Below, in pieces: positions 16,801 through 23,948 of a stretch of 26,787 nucleotides of DNA; positions within the stretch are counted from its first letter, which is position 1; each line of letters begins with the position of its first letter. The DNA comes from CAZVWV01 sp964631745. Its GTDB lineage: Bacteria; Bdellovibrionota_C; UBA2361; JBGSMV01. The stretch lies in the NCBI GenBank assembly GCA_964631745.1, contig CAZVWV010000037.1:1-26787 (forward strand), in the 5' to 3' direction. The notes under the pieces were generated by a model. The model did no database searches and had not been told where the DNA came from. It worked only from the letters and a program-made list of their open reading frames with translations. A program made the position numbers and the translations under genes.

Positions 16801-17569
16801 AGTCGACTATTCCCATGCTTCGCCATTTGGCGCAGAGGTATTTTTGATTCTCCGGCGAGCCGTCCTTCTGTAATCCTGGGTTTGCCACGCCAGATTTGTG
16901 CTCGTGATGTACAACGGGAGCATGTGGTAAAACATACACCTCCCAGCCAGCCGCGATGGCACGCAGCGAGTAGTCATCATCTTCATGCCAAAAGATGCCG
17001 AGATTACGGTCGAAATCTCCAACAGCAGCGCGCGTAGCGGCACGAATCCAGCAAGCAAATCCTCCACAACCCACATCAACTGGGGCGGTATGCTTCGGAA
17101 TCGCCAGCAAATTGCGCCTTTCCTGGTGGACGATGATCGAGGCCCCCTGTGCGCTAGCGATCCCGGCTTGGGGATGTTCCTCGAAAAAGGATAGGTAGAC
17201 CTCGGCCCATCCGGGCAGAAACTCCATATCGTTATCGGCAAAAACCACGAACCCGTCGGACGGGAGATAAGGATCGATCATGCGCAACAATCTATTGCGT
17301 CCGTTAGGGACACCCAGATTTTCCTCTCCCAATTCGTAGATGAGATTCGGGACTCTCTGCTCACTGAGCCAAGCGCGCGTGCCATCACTCGACATGTTAT
17401 CGAGAACAAAGATGTTAAATTCGTGAGGCGTGTTCTTGATTAGGCTCGCAAGGCAAAGCTTCGTTGAAGCAAGCGCATTGTAAGTGAGGATCGCCAAGTT
17501 GATCTTGCGCGGAACAATTATACCGGCATCTGCGTAGCAGGCGGGTCCTGGGCGATTAATGTCTGGCAT
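13859..17569 (-). CDS. Multidomain glycosyltransferase, GT2-GT4-GT4 fusion
   Basis: A 1,236-aa protein combining three glycosyltransferase modules. Residues ~22-290 are a GT2/GT-A domain: INLAILTYNA, LDNMSSDGT, metal-binding FADND (110-114) and HEDDDYSLR. Residues ~305-410 look like a beta-sandwich of unknown role. Residues ~430-790 resemble a GT-B/GT4 enzyme (SFGDQGLFSRELARSI, EVWFLSEFTRKSF, RTWQALANGKSAIIS), with less conserved motifs. Residues ~850-1220 are a classical GT4 domain: GIDARTLTL, RGIGHY, SVGGLDPHKD, PSLYEGFGLPVLEAMANGCPVI and SIPEVAGDAALY. No signal peptide or membrane segment is seen, so it should act in the cytoplasm on a cell-surface glycan or a protein glycan such as flagellin. 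The start ATG 17569 has only a weak ribosome site. The frame is unbroken. Confidence 0.88.
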   Translation of the reverse strand: MPDINRPGPACYADAGIIVPRKINLAILTYNALASTKLCLASLIKNTPHEFNIFVLDNMSSDGTRAWLSEQRVPNLIYELGEENLGVPNGRNRLLRMIDPYLPSDGFVVFADNDMEFLPGWAEVYLSFFEEHPQAGIASAQGASIIVHQERRNLLAIPKHTAPVDVGCGGFACWIRAATRAAVGDFDRNLGIFWHEDDDYSLRAIAAGWEVYVLPHAPVVHHEHKSGVANPGLQKDGSPENQKYLCAKWRSMGIVDSHGRIIHKHSPIPVDQERQIARGVMARGIDPDCGGYRKLLKRASISVSQQEALASNTLQFRLRCYEEKTYENFPLKVQVSQAGEIIQELLFVASNQELQVSLPLSWSSGECKSECKFEIEFSASFVPALADLDQWDCRALGGYVSQIELVQSEINTTDHSSHKQHKQDTPRIEEQEGILLLAPTLSFGDQGLFSRELARSIKAAGIPLQVKSDRIDQNYNLILYSDRQGWLEQHGHFSTRVDTGTLICVLPQLRAQRLPIFSTLREQYPSFKRFIGVIENDADLPFVALLREASCLDEVWFLSEFTRKSFLTAGLAAGKAKLMPMPPIAGFQLDRAARKDRDYCFGCFISADGRSAWELVVKAFLTTFKAEERVRLCLKHDFLDPQPVKDLLMRILQITGEDQSRIRQLESIPASMSDPDYYRFLERLDCLVNVQRYDPLPYRTWQALANGKSAIISRVGPLSDLVSYPNAFPVIDQTKIPVGRDRRELRELFPETAAWYQPSLPELMSQMRNAFVADESGSFTTLNNRDAKEFEPQRSEFTTWIQQQMETKPAIIKTDTFVQERVEELALGAVMQPQPSQVQIVRPITPFTVGIDARTLTLPETAQRGIGHYTVNHLSKIIELTPDWQYFLFLEAEGQDEHLQVLQRFNNVKATYFDTPYPKLDLYHIPDQMSLIAGFDSPMRLAPACPTSVVFYDLIPLTVRQNHFDVWDKSRQLIYLKRLEQIKQRNALVLAISEFTRRDLIQGIGISADQVVTIMAGPNKSVSAEPLTTDQAPNLLKRLGIAKPYFLSVGGLDPHKDFMTTALAFIAGSAFKEMELVVVGSNNDPYKEAFKELFGKHPCGKVTFTGYLGDSELKALYSMATALIFPSLYEGFGLPVLEAMANGCPVICSNTTSIPEVAGDAALYITPGDVEGMAQRMLALLENSALADDLSRRGKIQADKFSWDRVAQRTLAAWQNFLNPQKIVGCSPIGYSTTSI

Positions 17570-17895
17570 AAAGGCCTAAATCTCAGCGGGTTTAAGGGCA
17601 AAACGGTGCCATAGATTAGATGCAGGAAGGGATTGGCAAAATTCAGATTTTGAAGCAGGTAAGTTGCTGAATTAAAAGCAGTTGTATGCCAAAAGGGTTA
17701 AACTTGTAACCGCCGTTTGAGGGGGCGCTAATGGTTATCCCATTGATTTTATTCACCACGAAGTTCACGAAGAAGTCACGAAGGAGAATTAAAGGAACAG
17801 ATCGTTTAATGCCTTTGTTCTCACTTGGCCTTGTCGGTCCTAAAAAGAAAGCCCAGCCCGCCGCCAGCTTAATCGCCCTAAATTCCGATTTAGCC
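17570..17895. other. Intergenic interval between divergent genes
   Basis: No convincing gene. It carries the upstream regions of the leftward glycosyltransferase and the rightward ATPase. Around 17755-17785 there is a low-complexity stretch built on CACGAAG (three copies within about 25 bases: CACGAAGTTCACGAAG, then TCACGAAGG), a pattern that recurs as an interspersed repeat in some bacterial genomes. A short open frame at 17731-17991 runs through it but ends inside the next gene and has no ribosome site. Confidence 0.4.
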
Positions 17896-17924
17896 TTGAC
17901 AAATTATACTAACACTCCGATAAT
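17896..17924 (+). promoter_or_regulatory. Near-consensus sigma-70 promoter, leaderless arrangement
   Basis: TTGACA (17896-17901), exactly 17 bases, then GATAAT (17919-17924): a perfect -35 and a 5-of-6 -10. Initiation seven bases after the -10 falls on 17931, the A of the ATG of the AAA+ ATPase gene, and there is no Shine-Dalgarno sequence. The transcript is therefore predicted to be leaderless. Confidence 0.7.
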
Positions 17925-17930
17925 GCCTAA

Positions 17931-19085
17931 ATGCAGCGCTATCTATTTGAATTCATTAAGGCTGATTTACATAATAAGATCATTTTGCTGAGTGGGCCTC
18001 GCCAGGCTGGGAAGACCACATTGGCACGCTCGCTGGTGCAAGACCATGAGTATCTGAATTGGGATAATATCGATGATCGCGTCACGATAATTAAGAAAAG
18101 CTGGAGAAGGAGCGCCTCCGCGGTCGTCTTGGATGAGCTCCATAAGATGCCAAAATGGAAACTTTTTCTTAAAGGTATCTGGGATGGGAAAACGTCGAAA
18201 CAGGCCATCATAGTCACCGGGAGTGCCCGACTTGATACTTTCCGCAAGGTTGGCGACTCGTTGGCTGGGCGATTTTTCCCGTTTAGGTTGCATCCCTTTG
18301 ATGTGCGAGAGTTCCAACAGGCACAAAAAAACGGTCCTGAGAAACCTCCGGAGCCACAAACACCTTTAGAACAATTGCAACGTATATTAGCCAGCAGCAA
18401 CTTCCCTGAGCCCTATCTGGAGGGGAGTGCCACATTTTACAATCGCTGGAAAAAATCTCATTTAGACATTATTTTACGCCAGGACCTTCTCGATTTTGAG
18501 AGCGTGCACGAGATCAATAAGGTTGAGACTTTGATAGCGCTGCTTGCGTCGAAAGTAGGCAGTCCAATATCTGTGCAGGCGCTGGCCAATGACCTTCAAG
18601 CTTCCGACAAGAGTGTACGCCGTTGGATAACTATTTTAGAGAGTCTTTTCGTTGTTTTCAAGATTTCACCGTACAGTAGCAAGATCGCCAGATCTCTGTT
18701 GAAAGCCCAAAAGATTTATTTTTACGATATTGGAAGAATTACCGCTGGCCCAGGTGCAAAATTCGAAAATCTAGTTGCATGCGCTTTGCTAAAAGAGATC
18801 GATCGCAGACAGGATTGCCTGGGCGAGGAGTTTCAACTGCACTACCTAAGAGATCGCAATGGGCAAGAGATCGACTTTCTTATCTCACATAATTCTAAAC
18901 CTAAACTAGCTATCGAAGCCAAACTCAGCGATACGCAGCCCGTTAGTGCGTTTCGCACTTTTTGCGAGCAGCTTTCACTAAAGCATGCCCTGCAAGTCGT
19001 AGCCGAGCCGGAACGTGAGAGAAGTTTTGCTTCAGGTTTGGACATCATTAGCGCCAAAAGATATTTATCGGAGGTGTGTTTTTAG
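17931..19085 (+). CDS. AAA+ ATPase with DUF4143 domain
   Basis: A 384-aa protein of the common AAA_14/DUF4143 family, whose biological role is unsettled; members are frequent in accessory DNA. Walker A GPRQAGKTT lies at 22-30, Walker B AVVLDELHK at 64-72 and a sensor-type VTGSARLD at ~95-102. The C-terminal DUF4143 part (~200-384) has a winged-helix-like segment (ISVQALANDLQASDKSVRRW) and ends with a nuclease-fold-like motif, EIDFLISHN followed by AIEAKLSD, as in restriction-endonuclease-like domains. It starts at ATG 17931, directly on the predicted transcription start. Its stop abuts a gene remnant in another frame, so it may have arrived by insertion. Partners and substrate are unknown. 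Confidence 0.88.
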   Translation: MQRYLFEFIKADLHNKIILLSGPRQAGKTTLARSLVQDHEYLNWDNIDDRVTIIKKSWRRSASAVVLDELHKMPKWKLFLKGIWDGKTSKQAIIVTGSARLDTFRKVGDSLAGRFFPFRLHPFDVREFQQAQKNGPEKPPEPQTPLEQLQRILASSNFPEPYLEGSATFYNRWKKSHLDIILRQDLLDFESVHEINKVETLIALLASKVGSPISVQALANDLQASDKSVRRWITILESLFVVFKISPYSSKIARSLLKAQKIYFYDIGRITAGPGAKFENLVACALLKEIDRRQDCLGEEFQLHYLRDRNGQEIDFLISHNSKPKLAIEAKLSDTQPVSAFRTFCEQLSLKHALQVVAEPERERSFASGLDIISAKRYLSEVCF

Positions 19086-19248
19086 AGTCGCCAGCGGCGT
19101 GGTCGTGCCGCCCGGTGCGTTTGTCTATAACACAGACCAATATAATGGTCGCAAATATCATGTGCAAACCCAGGGATTGCAAGATCTTTCTCGTTCAATT
19201 TATTGTGTCATGCGAGGTCATTTTATTGTAGCTCGGATAATTTATTAG
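19086..19248 (+). pseudogene. C-terminal gene remnant, copy 1
   Basis: An open frame without its own start continues from the end of the ATPase gene and stops at TAG 19246-19248. Its last 41 codons (19126-19248) line up without gaps with 24357-24479: 17 of 40 residues are identical, including the YN..QYN, TQ.LQD.S and YC elements. This shows it was once coding. The upstream part contains VVVPPGAFV. The family is not recognised. It appears to be the tail of a protein whose body has been lost here. Confidence 0.6.
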
Positions 19249-19265
19249 CATTTGGAAGGGACACC

Positions 19266-20330
19266 ATGAAGGGATTCTTGTTACTTCGATCACTCTTTCT
19301 ATCATTATCGCTAGTATGGATGGCAGGCATGATGGCCTCGCCAATTCTCGCCGAGGCAATCCCACTCAAATGCGGTGTCGTTCTTCCCCTAACGGGCCCC
19401 ATGTCGTCCCTCGGGGCATCAATAATGAATAGTATGATCCTGGCTCACGAGGATGCGCACGGTGCGGATTCGGTGGACTTCATCTTTGAGGATGATCAAT
19501 TTACGCCACGTAATACTGTGGCGCTTGTGACAAAGCTTATTAACATCGACCAAGTCGCTTGCCTTGTGGTGTTTGGCTCGACTACTTCTCTGTCTATCGC
19601 CGACCTGGTAGAGCGGCGCGGTGTGCCCACAATATCCATCGCGATTTCAGAAAAAGTTTCGGCAGGCAAACAATATATAATGAGACACTACATTCGAGTA
19701 TCAACTCAAGCCGAGGGGTTGGCGCGAGAAGTGGAGAAACGAAGATATCCCAGCGTGGCCATACTTTCTACCGAACAAGACGCGGCCTTGGCATTAAGAG
19801 AAGCATTTCTAAGTCGCTGGGGTAAAGTACCAGTTCTGGATGAAAGACTCGTGCCGGGTATGCTGGATTGCCGTGGAACCGCCCTCAAAGTTAAAGGTGC
19901 GGCCCCCTCTGCCGTCATGCTTAATCTTCTTCCGCCGCAGACAGCAATTTGTTCTCGGCAACTACGCGAAATGGGTTACAAAGGGGAATTCTTTTCTGGT
20001 CCCTTTGCAGGGAACCAGTCCGAAATAACCGCCTCGCAGGGCGCATTGGACGGCGCCTGGTTTATAAGAAACGATGATTCCCTAGCCGGAGAGTATTATG
20101 TCAAATATCAGAGCAGATTTTCAGCAGCACCCGAGATCGAAGGGTCAAACGGCTATGATGTAGCAAAGCTGATCATAGCCGGAGCTAAGTCCAAGAATCT
20201 TAATGAGTATTTGCATACGGTCACGGGTTTTAAAGGGATTCTCGGGACCTACTCGGCAGCCAATAACACCTTCGATATACCGGTGGGGCTGCGCACGGTC
20301 GTGAAGGGCAAAGTTGGCGCGCGAGGTTAG
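19266..20330 (+). CDS. Periplasmic substrate-binding protein, branched-chain amino acid type
   Basis: A 354-aa protein of the Leu/Ile/Val-binding (Peripla_BP_6) fold. The start is ATG 19266, with GGAAGGGA just upstream; an in-frame TTG at 19203 lies in remnant DNA. A Sec signal peptide (LLLRSLFLSLSLVWMAGMMA) is probably cleaved after LAEA around residue 31, and no lipobox is present. The mature N-terminus reads KCGVVLPLTGPMSSLG, the usual ligand-loop motif, followed by FEDDQFTPRNTVALVTKLI. Further family landmarks are SNGYDVAKLIIAGA and FKGILGTYS near the C-terminus. No permease or ATPase gene accompanies it, so it is an orphan: it may feed a distant ABC transporter or act as a sensor. The ligand cannot be deduced. 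Confidence 0.85.
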   Translation: MKGFLLLRSLFLSLSLVWMAGMMASPILAEAIPLKCGVVLPLTGPMSSLGASIMNSMILAHEDAHGADSVDFIFEDDQFTPRNTVALVTKLINIDQVACLVVFGSTTSLSIADLVERRGVPTISIAISEKVSAGKQYIMRHYIRVSTQAEGLAREVEKRRYPSVAILSTEQDAALALREAFLSRWGKVPVLDERLVPGMLDCRGTALKVKGAAPSAVMLNLLPPQTAICSRQLREMGYKGEFFSGPFAGNQSEITASQGALDGAWFIRNDDSLAGEYYVKYQSRFSAAPEIEGSNGYDVAKLIIAGAKSKNLNEYLHTVTGFKGILGTYSAANNTFDIPVGLRTVVKGKVGARG

Positions 20331-20351
20331 TAAGGGGTCTGAGAGTTTGAA

Positions 20352-20398
20352 TTGGGACACCCAACTTTTAACCTGGCTGCCGCGCTGGTTGGGTGTCC
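20352..20398. repeat. Palindromic repeat pair A/B
   Basis: GGACACCCAAC (20355-20365) and GTTGGGTGTCC (20388-20398) form a perfect 11-bp inverted repeat with a 22-base loop. The left copy itself begins TTGGG-ACA-CCCAA. This is the first of several copies around the transposase gene. Confidence 0.8.
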
Positions 20399-20427
20399 AG
20401 AGGATTCTCCAGAGGATTCTCTAGAGG
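20398..20427. repeat. 12-bp tandem repeat
   Basis: CAGAGGATTCTC is repeated twice head to tail (20398-20409 and 20410-20421), followed by a partial third copy TAGAGG. It begins immediately after palindrome copy B. Shortly downstream, CTGGAATT-like units (20451-20491) recur in a looser array. Confidence 0.8.
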
Positions 20428-20432
20428 CTGAA

Positions 20433-20550
20433 GTTGGGTATCCAGGCAAGCTCTGGAATTCTGGAATTTCTCTTGGAATTTATCTGGGGAATTCATCTGG
20501 GACATCCAACTTTTTAGGAAGCGGGGGGGCCATTTTTTTTGGGTGTCCAA
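20433..20550. repeat. Palindromic repeat copies C, D and E
   Basis: GTTGGGTATCC (20433-20443), TGGGACATCCAAC (20498-20510) and TTGGGTGTCCAA (20539-20550) are variants of the same element in alternating orientation. D and E form an imperfect inverted pair. Between them lie a run of seven G (20523-20529) and a run of eight T. Together with A and B, five copies occur within 200 bases. Confidence 0.7.
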
Positions 20551-20801
20551 ACGATATCTCGTCCAATCCTCCAAGAGTTGTAACCACAGCGCCCTTGAAA
20601 GCCTGCAAAACGGCTACTTCACATCAAAGTTTATATTATTGAACTCAGTTATAATGCAGAAGGTTACAAAAGGTGACTCACACTTGGTCTGTTTCCAATA
20701 GCTTGACCAACTGTTGTTGAGGGGGGGGTAGATCTTGGAATAGCCTGCCACACTAGCTTTCCAAAGTCTTACCCTATACGCCGAGTGCTAACTTGCTGGA
20801 A
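20551..20801. other. Interval without a gene before the transposase stop
   Basis: I see no gene between the repeat array and the transposase gene. A TATAAT hexamer lies at ~20650 but has no convincing -35. A run of eight G occurs at ~20721. This is presumably the 3' flank of the mobile element. Confidence 0.35.
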
Positions 20802-21854
20802 CTACTCAGGGGCAAATGCCAAATGTGCAGCACCAATTCCGCGGAGCCAAGATTTGCCGCTGGCCTTAGCCGCTGCGAGCATGGCGCCGACGCTACCAAC
20901 GATGCGGTAGAAGTTACTTCCATAGTGTTTGGTGGAGTCGACCCACCTTGTAGCTCGTATCTTAAGGCGAATTAGTATCGGTTCTAGATTGGGTGGGATT
21001 GAGCCGCGTTTGTCCGCGCGTACCTCTCGCCCTGTCCAGTCTAGCATTGTGAGATACTCTTCCGTGGAAACGGGAAGAAAACCACGCTTAGGATCGACCC
21101 TATTATCGATGGGACAAAGCCAATCATCTGAATGGGACCTTTCTATCAAGGCTTCTAACTCTTTACTACCTTTATTGGACCTTCCAATATTTCCTAGAGC
21201 CTCTAGCTCATTTCTTGCCTTGAGCGCCTGGATTCTGTCCCACGCACTTGTGTAGAGACTCTCTTCGGGCGTATCTACCATCTGAGCTCTTATGGGATTT
21301 AAATCTATGTAGGCTGAGCATAGAAGCAAAGAAGCTTCGTCTTCTAGCCGTTGGCATTTAAACCGCCCTTCCCAGAATCTCCCTTCACAGCCGTCTTCGC
21401 GATTGGAACAGATCGCTAAGTACTCGTTTAACGATTTCATGAACCAGCTAATGCTTGATATTCGTTCATGAAGCTCCTCCATAAATTCCCGATCCTTCAG
21501 GTATTCTTTGACAACCTCAGGATTTTGGCTCTCACTGCCGTCTTCATTAATTATATTCCTATCCGGGTAAAGCATTAGCCATCGCCTTATGACCTCCTCG
21601 TCGCTTAGTTTCTCCCAGGTGGTACGTACTAATAGGTGATAATGGTTACTCATCAGTGCGTAAGAGAGGACTTCTACCGAGAAGATTTTTAAAAGAAATT
21701 GAATGCGTTTAAGCAACCAGCCACGCCGATGCTCGAAGCTTTTCTTGGCCACGTGATCGACCCCGCAAAGGTAAGCACGTCTCACGCAGCGCGAGATGCA
21801 TTGATAAACTGCAACCTCTCCGGGTATTACAGTATCGCTCCTACGAATTGTCAT
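20802..21854 (-). CDS. Y1 (HUH) transposase, REP-associated/IS200-like
   Basis: A 350-aa transposase of the Transposase_17/Y1 family, which cuts and rejoins single-stranded DNA through one tyrosine. The HUH-type motif is NHYHLLVRT (His71 and His73). The likely nucleophile is Tyr145 in SLNEYLAI, in the helix before GRFWEGRFKCQ. The family signature YIDLNPIRA lies at 182-190. An acidic insertion (DEEVIRRWLMLYPDRN to ISSIS, ~85-135) and a C-terminal extension of ~150 residues make it longer than the ~150-aa IS200 enzymes or the ~165-aa E. coli RAYT. An excellent AAGGAGG five bases before ATG 21854 supports the start. The frame is intact, so it may be active. Confidence 0.88.
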   Translation of the reverse strand: MTIRRSDTVIPGEVAVYQCISRCVRRAYLCGVDHVAKKSFEHRRGWLLKRIQFLLKIFSVEVLSYALMSNHYHLLVRTTWEKLSDEEVIRRWLMLYPDRNIINEDGSESQNPEVVKEYLKDREFMEELHERISSISWFMKSLNEYLAICSNREDGCEGRFWEGRFKCQRLEDEASLLLCSAYIDLNPIRAQMVDTPEESLYTSAWDRIQALKARNELEALGNIGRSNKGSKELEALIERSHSDDWLCPIDNRVDPKRGFLPVSTEEYLTMLDWTGREVRADKRGSIPPNLEPILIRLKIRATRWVDSTKHYGSNFYRIVGSVGAMLAAAKASGKSWLRGIGAAHLAFAPE

Positions 21855-21969
21855 TTCCCCTCCTTAATGTATGACTGCGCGAGATCGTCCATAGCCAATC
21901 CCGCCGGGAACTTTGCCCAATACCTTATCGTGATTTATTTTTAAAAGTTGCGTGATATATCAAACTTTT

Positions 21970-22085
21970 TTGCGTGTCCGTACGATTATACGTGGGCGTA
22001 TTTTAGGGCGGGGCAAATTTCGTTGGGACACCCAATTTCTCAGCTTGCAGGCTGCTATATTTTGGGTGTCCAGACAATCGTCTGG
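21970..22085. repeat. Palindromic repeat copies F and G with a variant
   Basis: TTGCGTGTCC (21970-21979, one mismatch), TTGGGACACCCAA (22023-22035) and TTGGGTGTCC (22062-22071). F and G form a perfect 10-bp inverted pair (22026-22035 with 22062-22071) enclosing a small CAGC/GCTG hairpin. Directly after G, CCAGAC (22070-22075) pairs with GTCTGG (22080-22085) around an AATC loop, a compact REP-like hairpin. It ends 4 bases short of the stop codon of the 591-aa gene and may also act as its 3' boundary. Confidence 0.75.
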
Positions 22086-22089
22086 GCCA

Positions 22090-23865
22090 TCACCCTGACA
22101 ATCCACTAATCATACGCTCGAGCGCATCTACCCAAAGGGCAGGTGTGGTTTTGATTGTACGACTAAAAGAGTTGCCGGAGCCCTTTGCGCCACCAAACAG
22201 CTCCAGCGCATATTGAACCAGAGTGCCGCGATCGGGTAACTCGGGCGCGTGGTCACTAGGAGCATCTGTGCCCGGCAGCCTCTCTAGTGACAGGTGCCAG
22301 AAGCGCGAATCGCTTGCGGCGGGGGACTGAAATCCACATCGACTAAAAAAACTATCATATAACGATTTGTTTTCTGGTCCATTGGTGTTGCGAATAGCTC
22401 CTGGCATTGGGTCTATCGAATGCTGGTAGGCGTTGTTATCCATCGACGACAGCCCCAGAATCTCTTTCACCCCAAGCTTTTTCGCCCACGCAACAATCGC
22501 AAACATCAGGAACTCTTCAGGAAGAATCGTAGCCTCCTTGACGAAATGACGCCGAATTCTACTGGCAATGTCAGAGGACATCGACGAGAAGTAGTCTTTG
22601 CGCTCGCTAGACTGAGCCTCAAGAAACTTGGCAATGGCCACTCCGCAATCCTCAGGACTGCAATCGGGCTTGATGCCTGCCAGTTCTCTGAGATGCTGTG
22701 CGATTTGAAAATCCATGGGGGCATCAATCTTTGAATCATGGATTGCCTCATAATATTTCGGAACACACCTCAAAAAACCAACAAGGTTTCTAATATGTTG
22801 AAGTTGGCAGCCATGATTCTCGACCACAAGCAGTTGGTCCGGCCCTTGAAACATTACCTGAATCCGATGTACTGCGGTGATATCCCTTTGCTTGGGCGGA
22901 TCGCCAGAGAAAATGCTAAATCGAAAGCCACCAGCGCCCTCATGTTGTCCAGCGTCAACACAAAGGTTGTGTGACTTACTGATCGGAACAAAAGTAAAGC
23001 CTTCACGCATATGAGTTGATGATACGAGTGCCGAAGCTCTCGTGCGCAGCCCCTCAAGATTTAAGGAGATATATTCCAGCGCTTCGTCGGCATTCGAGTA
23101 GATAGCTATTTGGCCCCCACCGATCCCGTAATTTAGCTCGCCGCCACCCAGCAACTTAAGTGTTTGTTTAGGGGCGTTAGATTCATTTTCCTGAAATGAC
23201 GCGCTGATTAATGTGAGTAGAGATTCATTAAATTTTGAAACTGAGCCCGGCGATATTCCGTGGGCTACTAGTCCAGACCTAAACACAGCCTGTGCAGTGC
23301 TTAATACAAGCCCATAATGCTTTAAATTGGAAGGTGAGTTGCTAACCGGCCCAACCTGATCGATGCCGCATAGCTCAACGAAGCGGCTCTCAAAGTAATC
23401 GTACATTCGATCCAGAATGTCCACTGGATCAGTCGACTCAATAGCACCATCCTCGTCAGGTCTAGATTCAATTCCATCAAGCTCGCACAATAGCTTTTGG
23501 GCTTGGCTTGGATCCAAAAAGTCTAGTAGAGCGTGCATATTTAGTTCAATCAGCCTAACTCTTAGATTCTCTAGCTGCTCTGTAAGTGCTGCTGGAACGA
23601 GTTCGGCGTCGCTTACGAAGTTATCCGACGAATGATGCTGCTCTTTCCAATCCTCGAACGCGGCATGAAACTCGCGTAGGTTTGTCGTTAACGGCGACGT
23701 TATTGGCACCATGTAGCTAAGCTGCGATACCCAACTACGAAAGTCTATATAAGTGGGCGAGTCCGCCTCCGCTATCGAATATGCGTAACGTCTAAAACCG
23801 CAAAGCGTGTAGGTGGCCGCGAGCCCCGTGTGGGCATAAAGGTCACTTTTTTCGGTTCCAACCAT
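22090..23865 (-). CDS. Hypothetical protein, 591 aa, family not recognised
   Basis: A long, intact reading frame encoding a soluble protein without signal peptide or membrane segment. I recognise no domain. Visible features are an acidic first half, an SPSNLKHYGLVLSTAQAVF segment (~177-195), and a central glycine-rich LLGGGELNYGIGGGQIAIY (~237-255). A FVPISKSHNLCVDAGQHEG segment with several His/Cys follows (~292-310), then two closely spaced CSPEDCG cysteines (~399-405) and a C-terminal helical part. The ATG at 23865 lacks a clear ribosome site. The gene lies between copies of the palindromic repeat that surrounds the transposase: F/G 4 bases beyond its stop and another at 23984-23993 upstream of its start. 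It may therefore be cargo of the same mobile unit. Confidence 0.7.
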   Translation of the reverse strand: MVGTEKSDLYAHTGLAATYTLCGFRRYAYSIAEADSPTYIDFRSWVSQLSYMVPITSPLTTNLREFHAAFEDWKEQHHSSDNFVSDAELVPAALTEQLENLRVRLIELNMHALLDFLDPSQAQKLLCELDGIESRPDEDGAIESTDPVDILDRMYDYFESRFVELCGIDQVGPVSNSPSNLKHYGLVLSTAQAVFRSGLVAHGISPGSVSKFNESLLTLISASFQENESNAPKQTLKLLGGGELNYGIGGGQIAIYSNADEALEYISLNLEGLRTRASALVSSTHMREGFTFVPISKSHNLCVDAGQHEGAGGFRFSIFSGDPPKQRDITAVHRIQVMFQGPDQLLVVENHGCQLQHIRNLVGFLRCVPKYYEAIHDSKIDAPMDFQIAQHLRELAGIKPDCSPEDCGVAIAKFLEAQSSERKDYFSSMSSDIASRIRRHFVKEATILPEEFLMFAIVAWAKKLGVKEILGLSSMDNNAYQHSIDPMPGAIRNTNGPENKSLYDSFFSRCGFQSPAASDSRFWHLSLERLPGTDAPSDHAPELPDRGTLVQYALELFGGAKGSGNSFSRTIKTTPALWVDALERMISGLSG

Positions 23866-23948
23866 AGATATTCAATTGATAAGGCATATTGTGGTCCTAA
23901 GAGATGAGCCCACCCATGCTGCTTAGGTGTTATGGCGAAACACACCGG

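Larger units (their letters stand above)
20352..22085 (-). mobile_element. IS200/REP-type (Y1, HUH) element with palindromic flanks
   Basis: The single-strand-type transposase gene (20802-21854) is bracketed by palindromic repeats: A-E on one side (20352-20550) and F/G plus a variant on the other (21970-22085). Y1 transposases are known to recognise subterminal hairpins instead of inverted ends, so these could be its recognition ends or a REP-like family it mobilises. The exact boundaries cannot be fixed without a second genomic copy or an empty site. Confidence 0.45.

Noticed and set aside
14596..17241. Open frames on either strand overlapping the glycosyltransferase gene
   Set aside because: They are alternative-frame shadows of a gene with clear domain motifs.
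20352..20550. CRISPR array
   Set aside because: The repeats are short (10-13 bases), alternate in orientation, vary in sequence and are unevenly spaced, and no cas gene is present. They fit REP-like palindromes instead.
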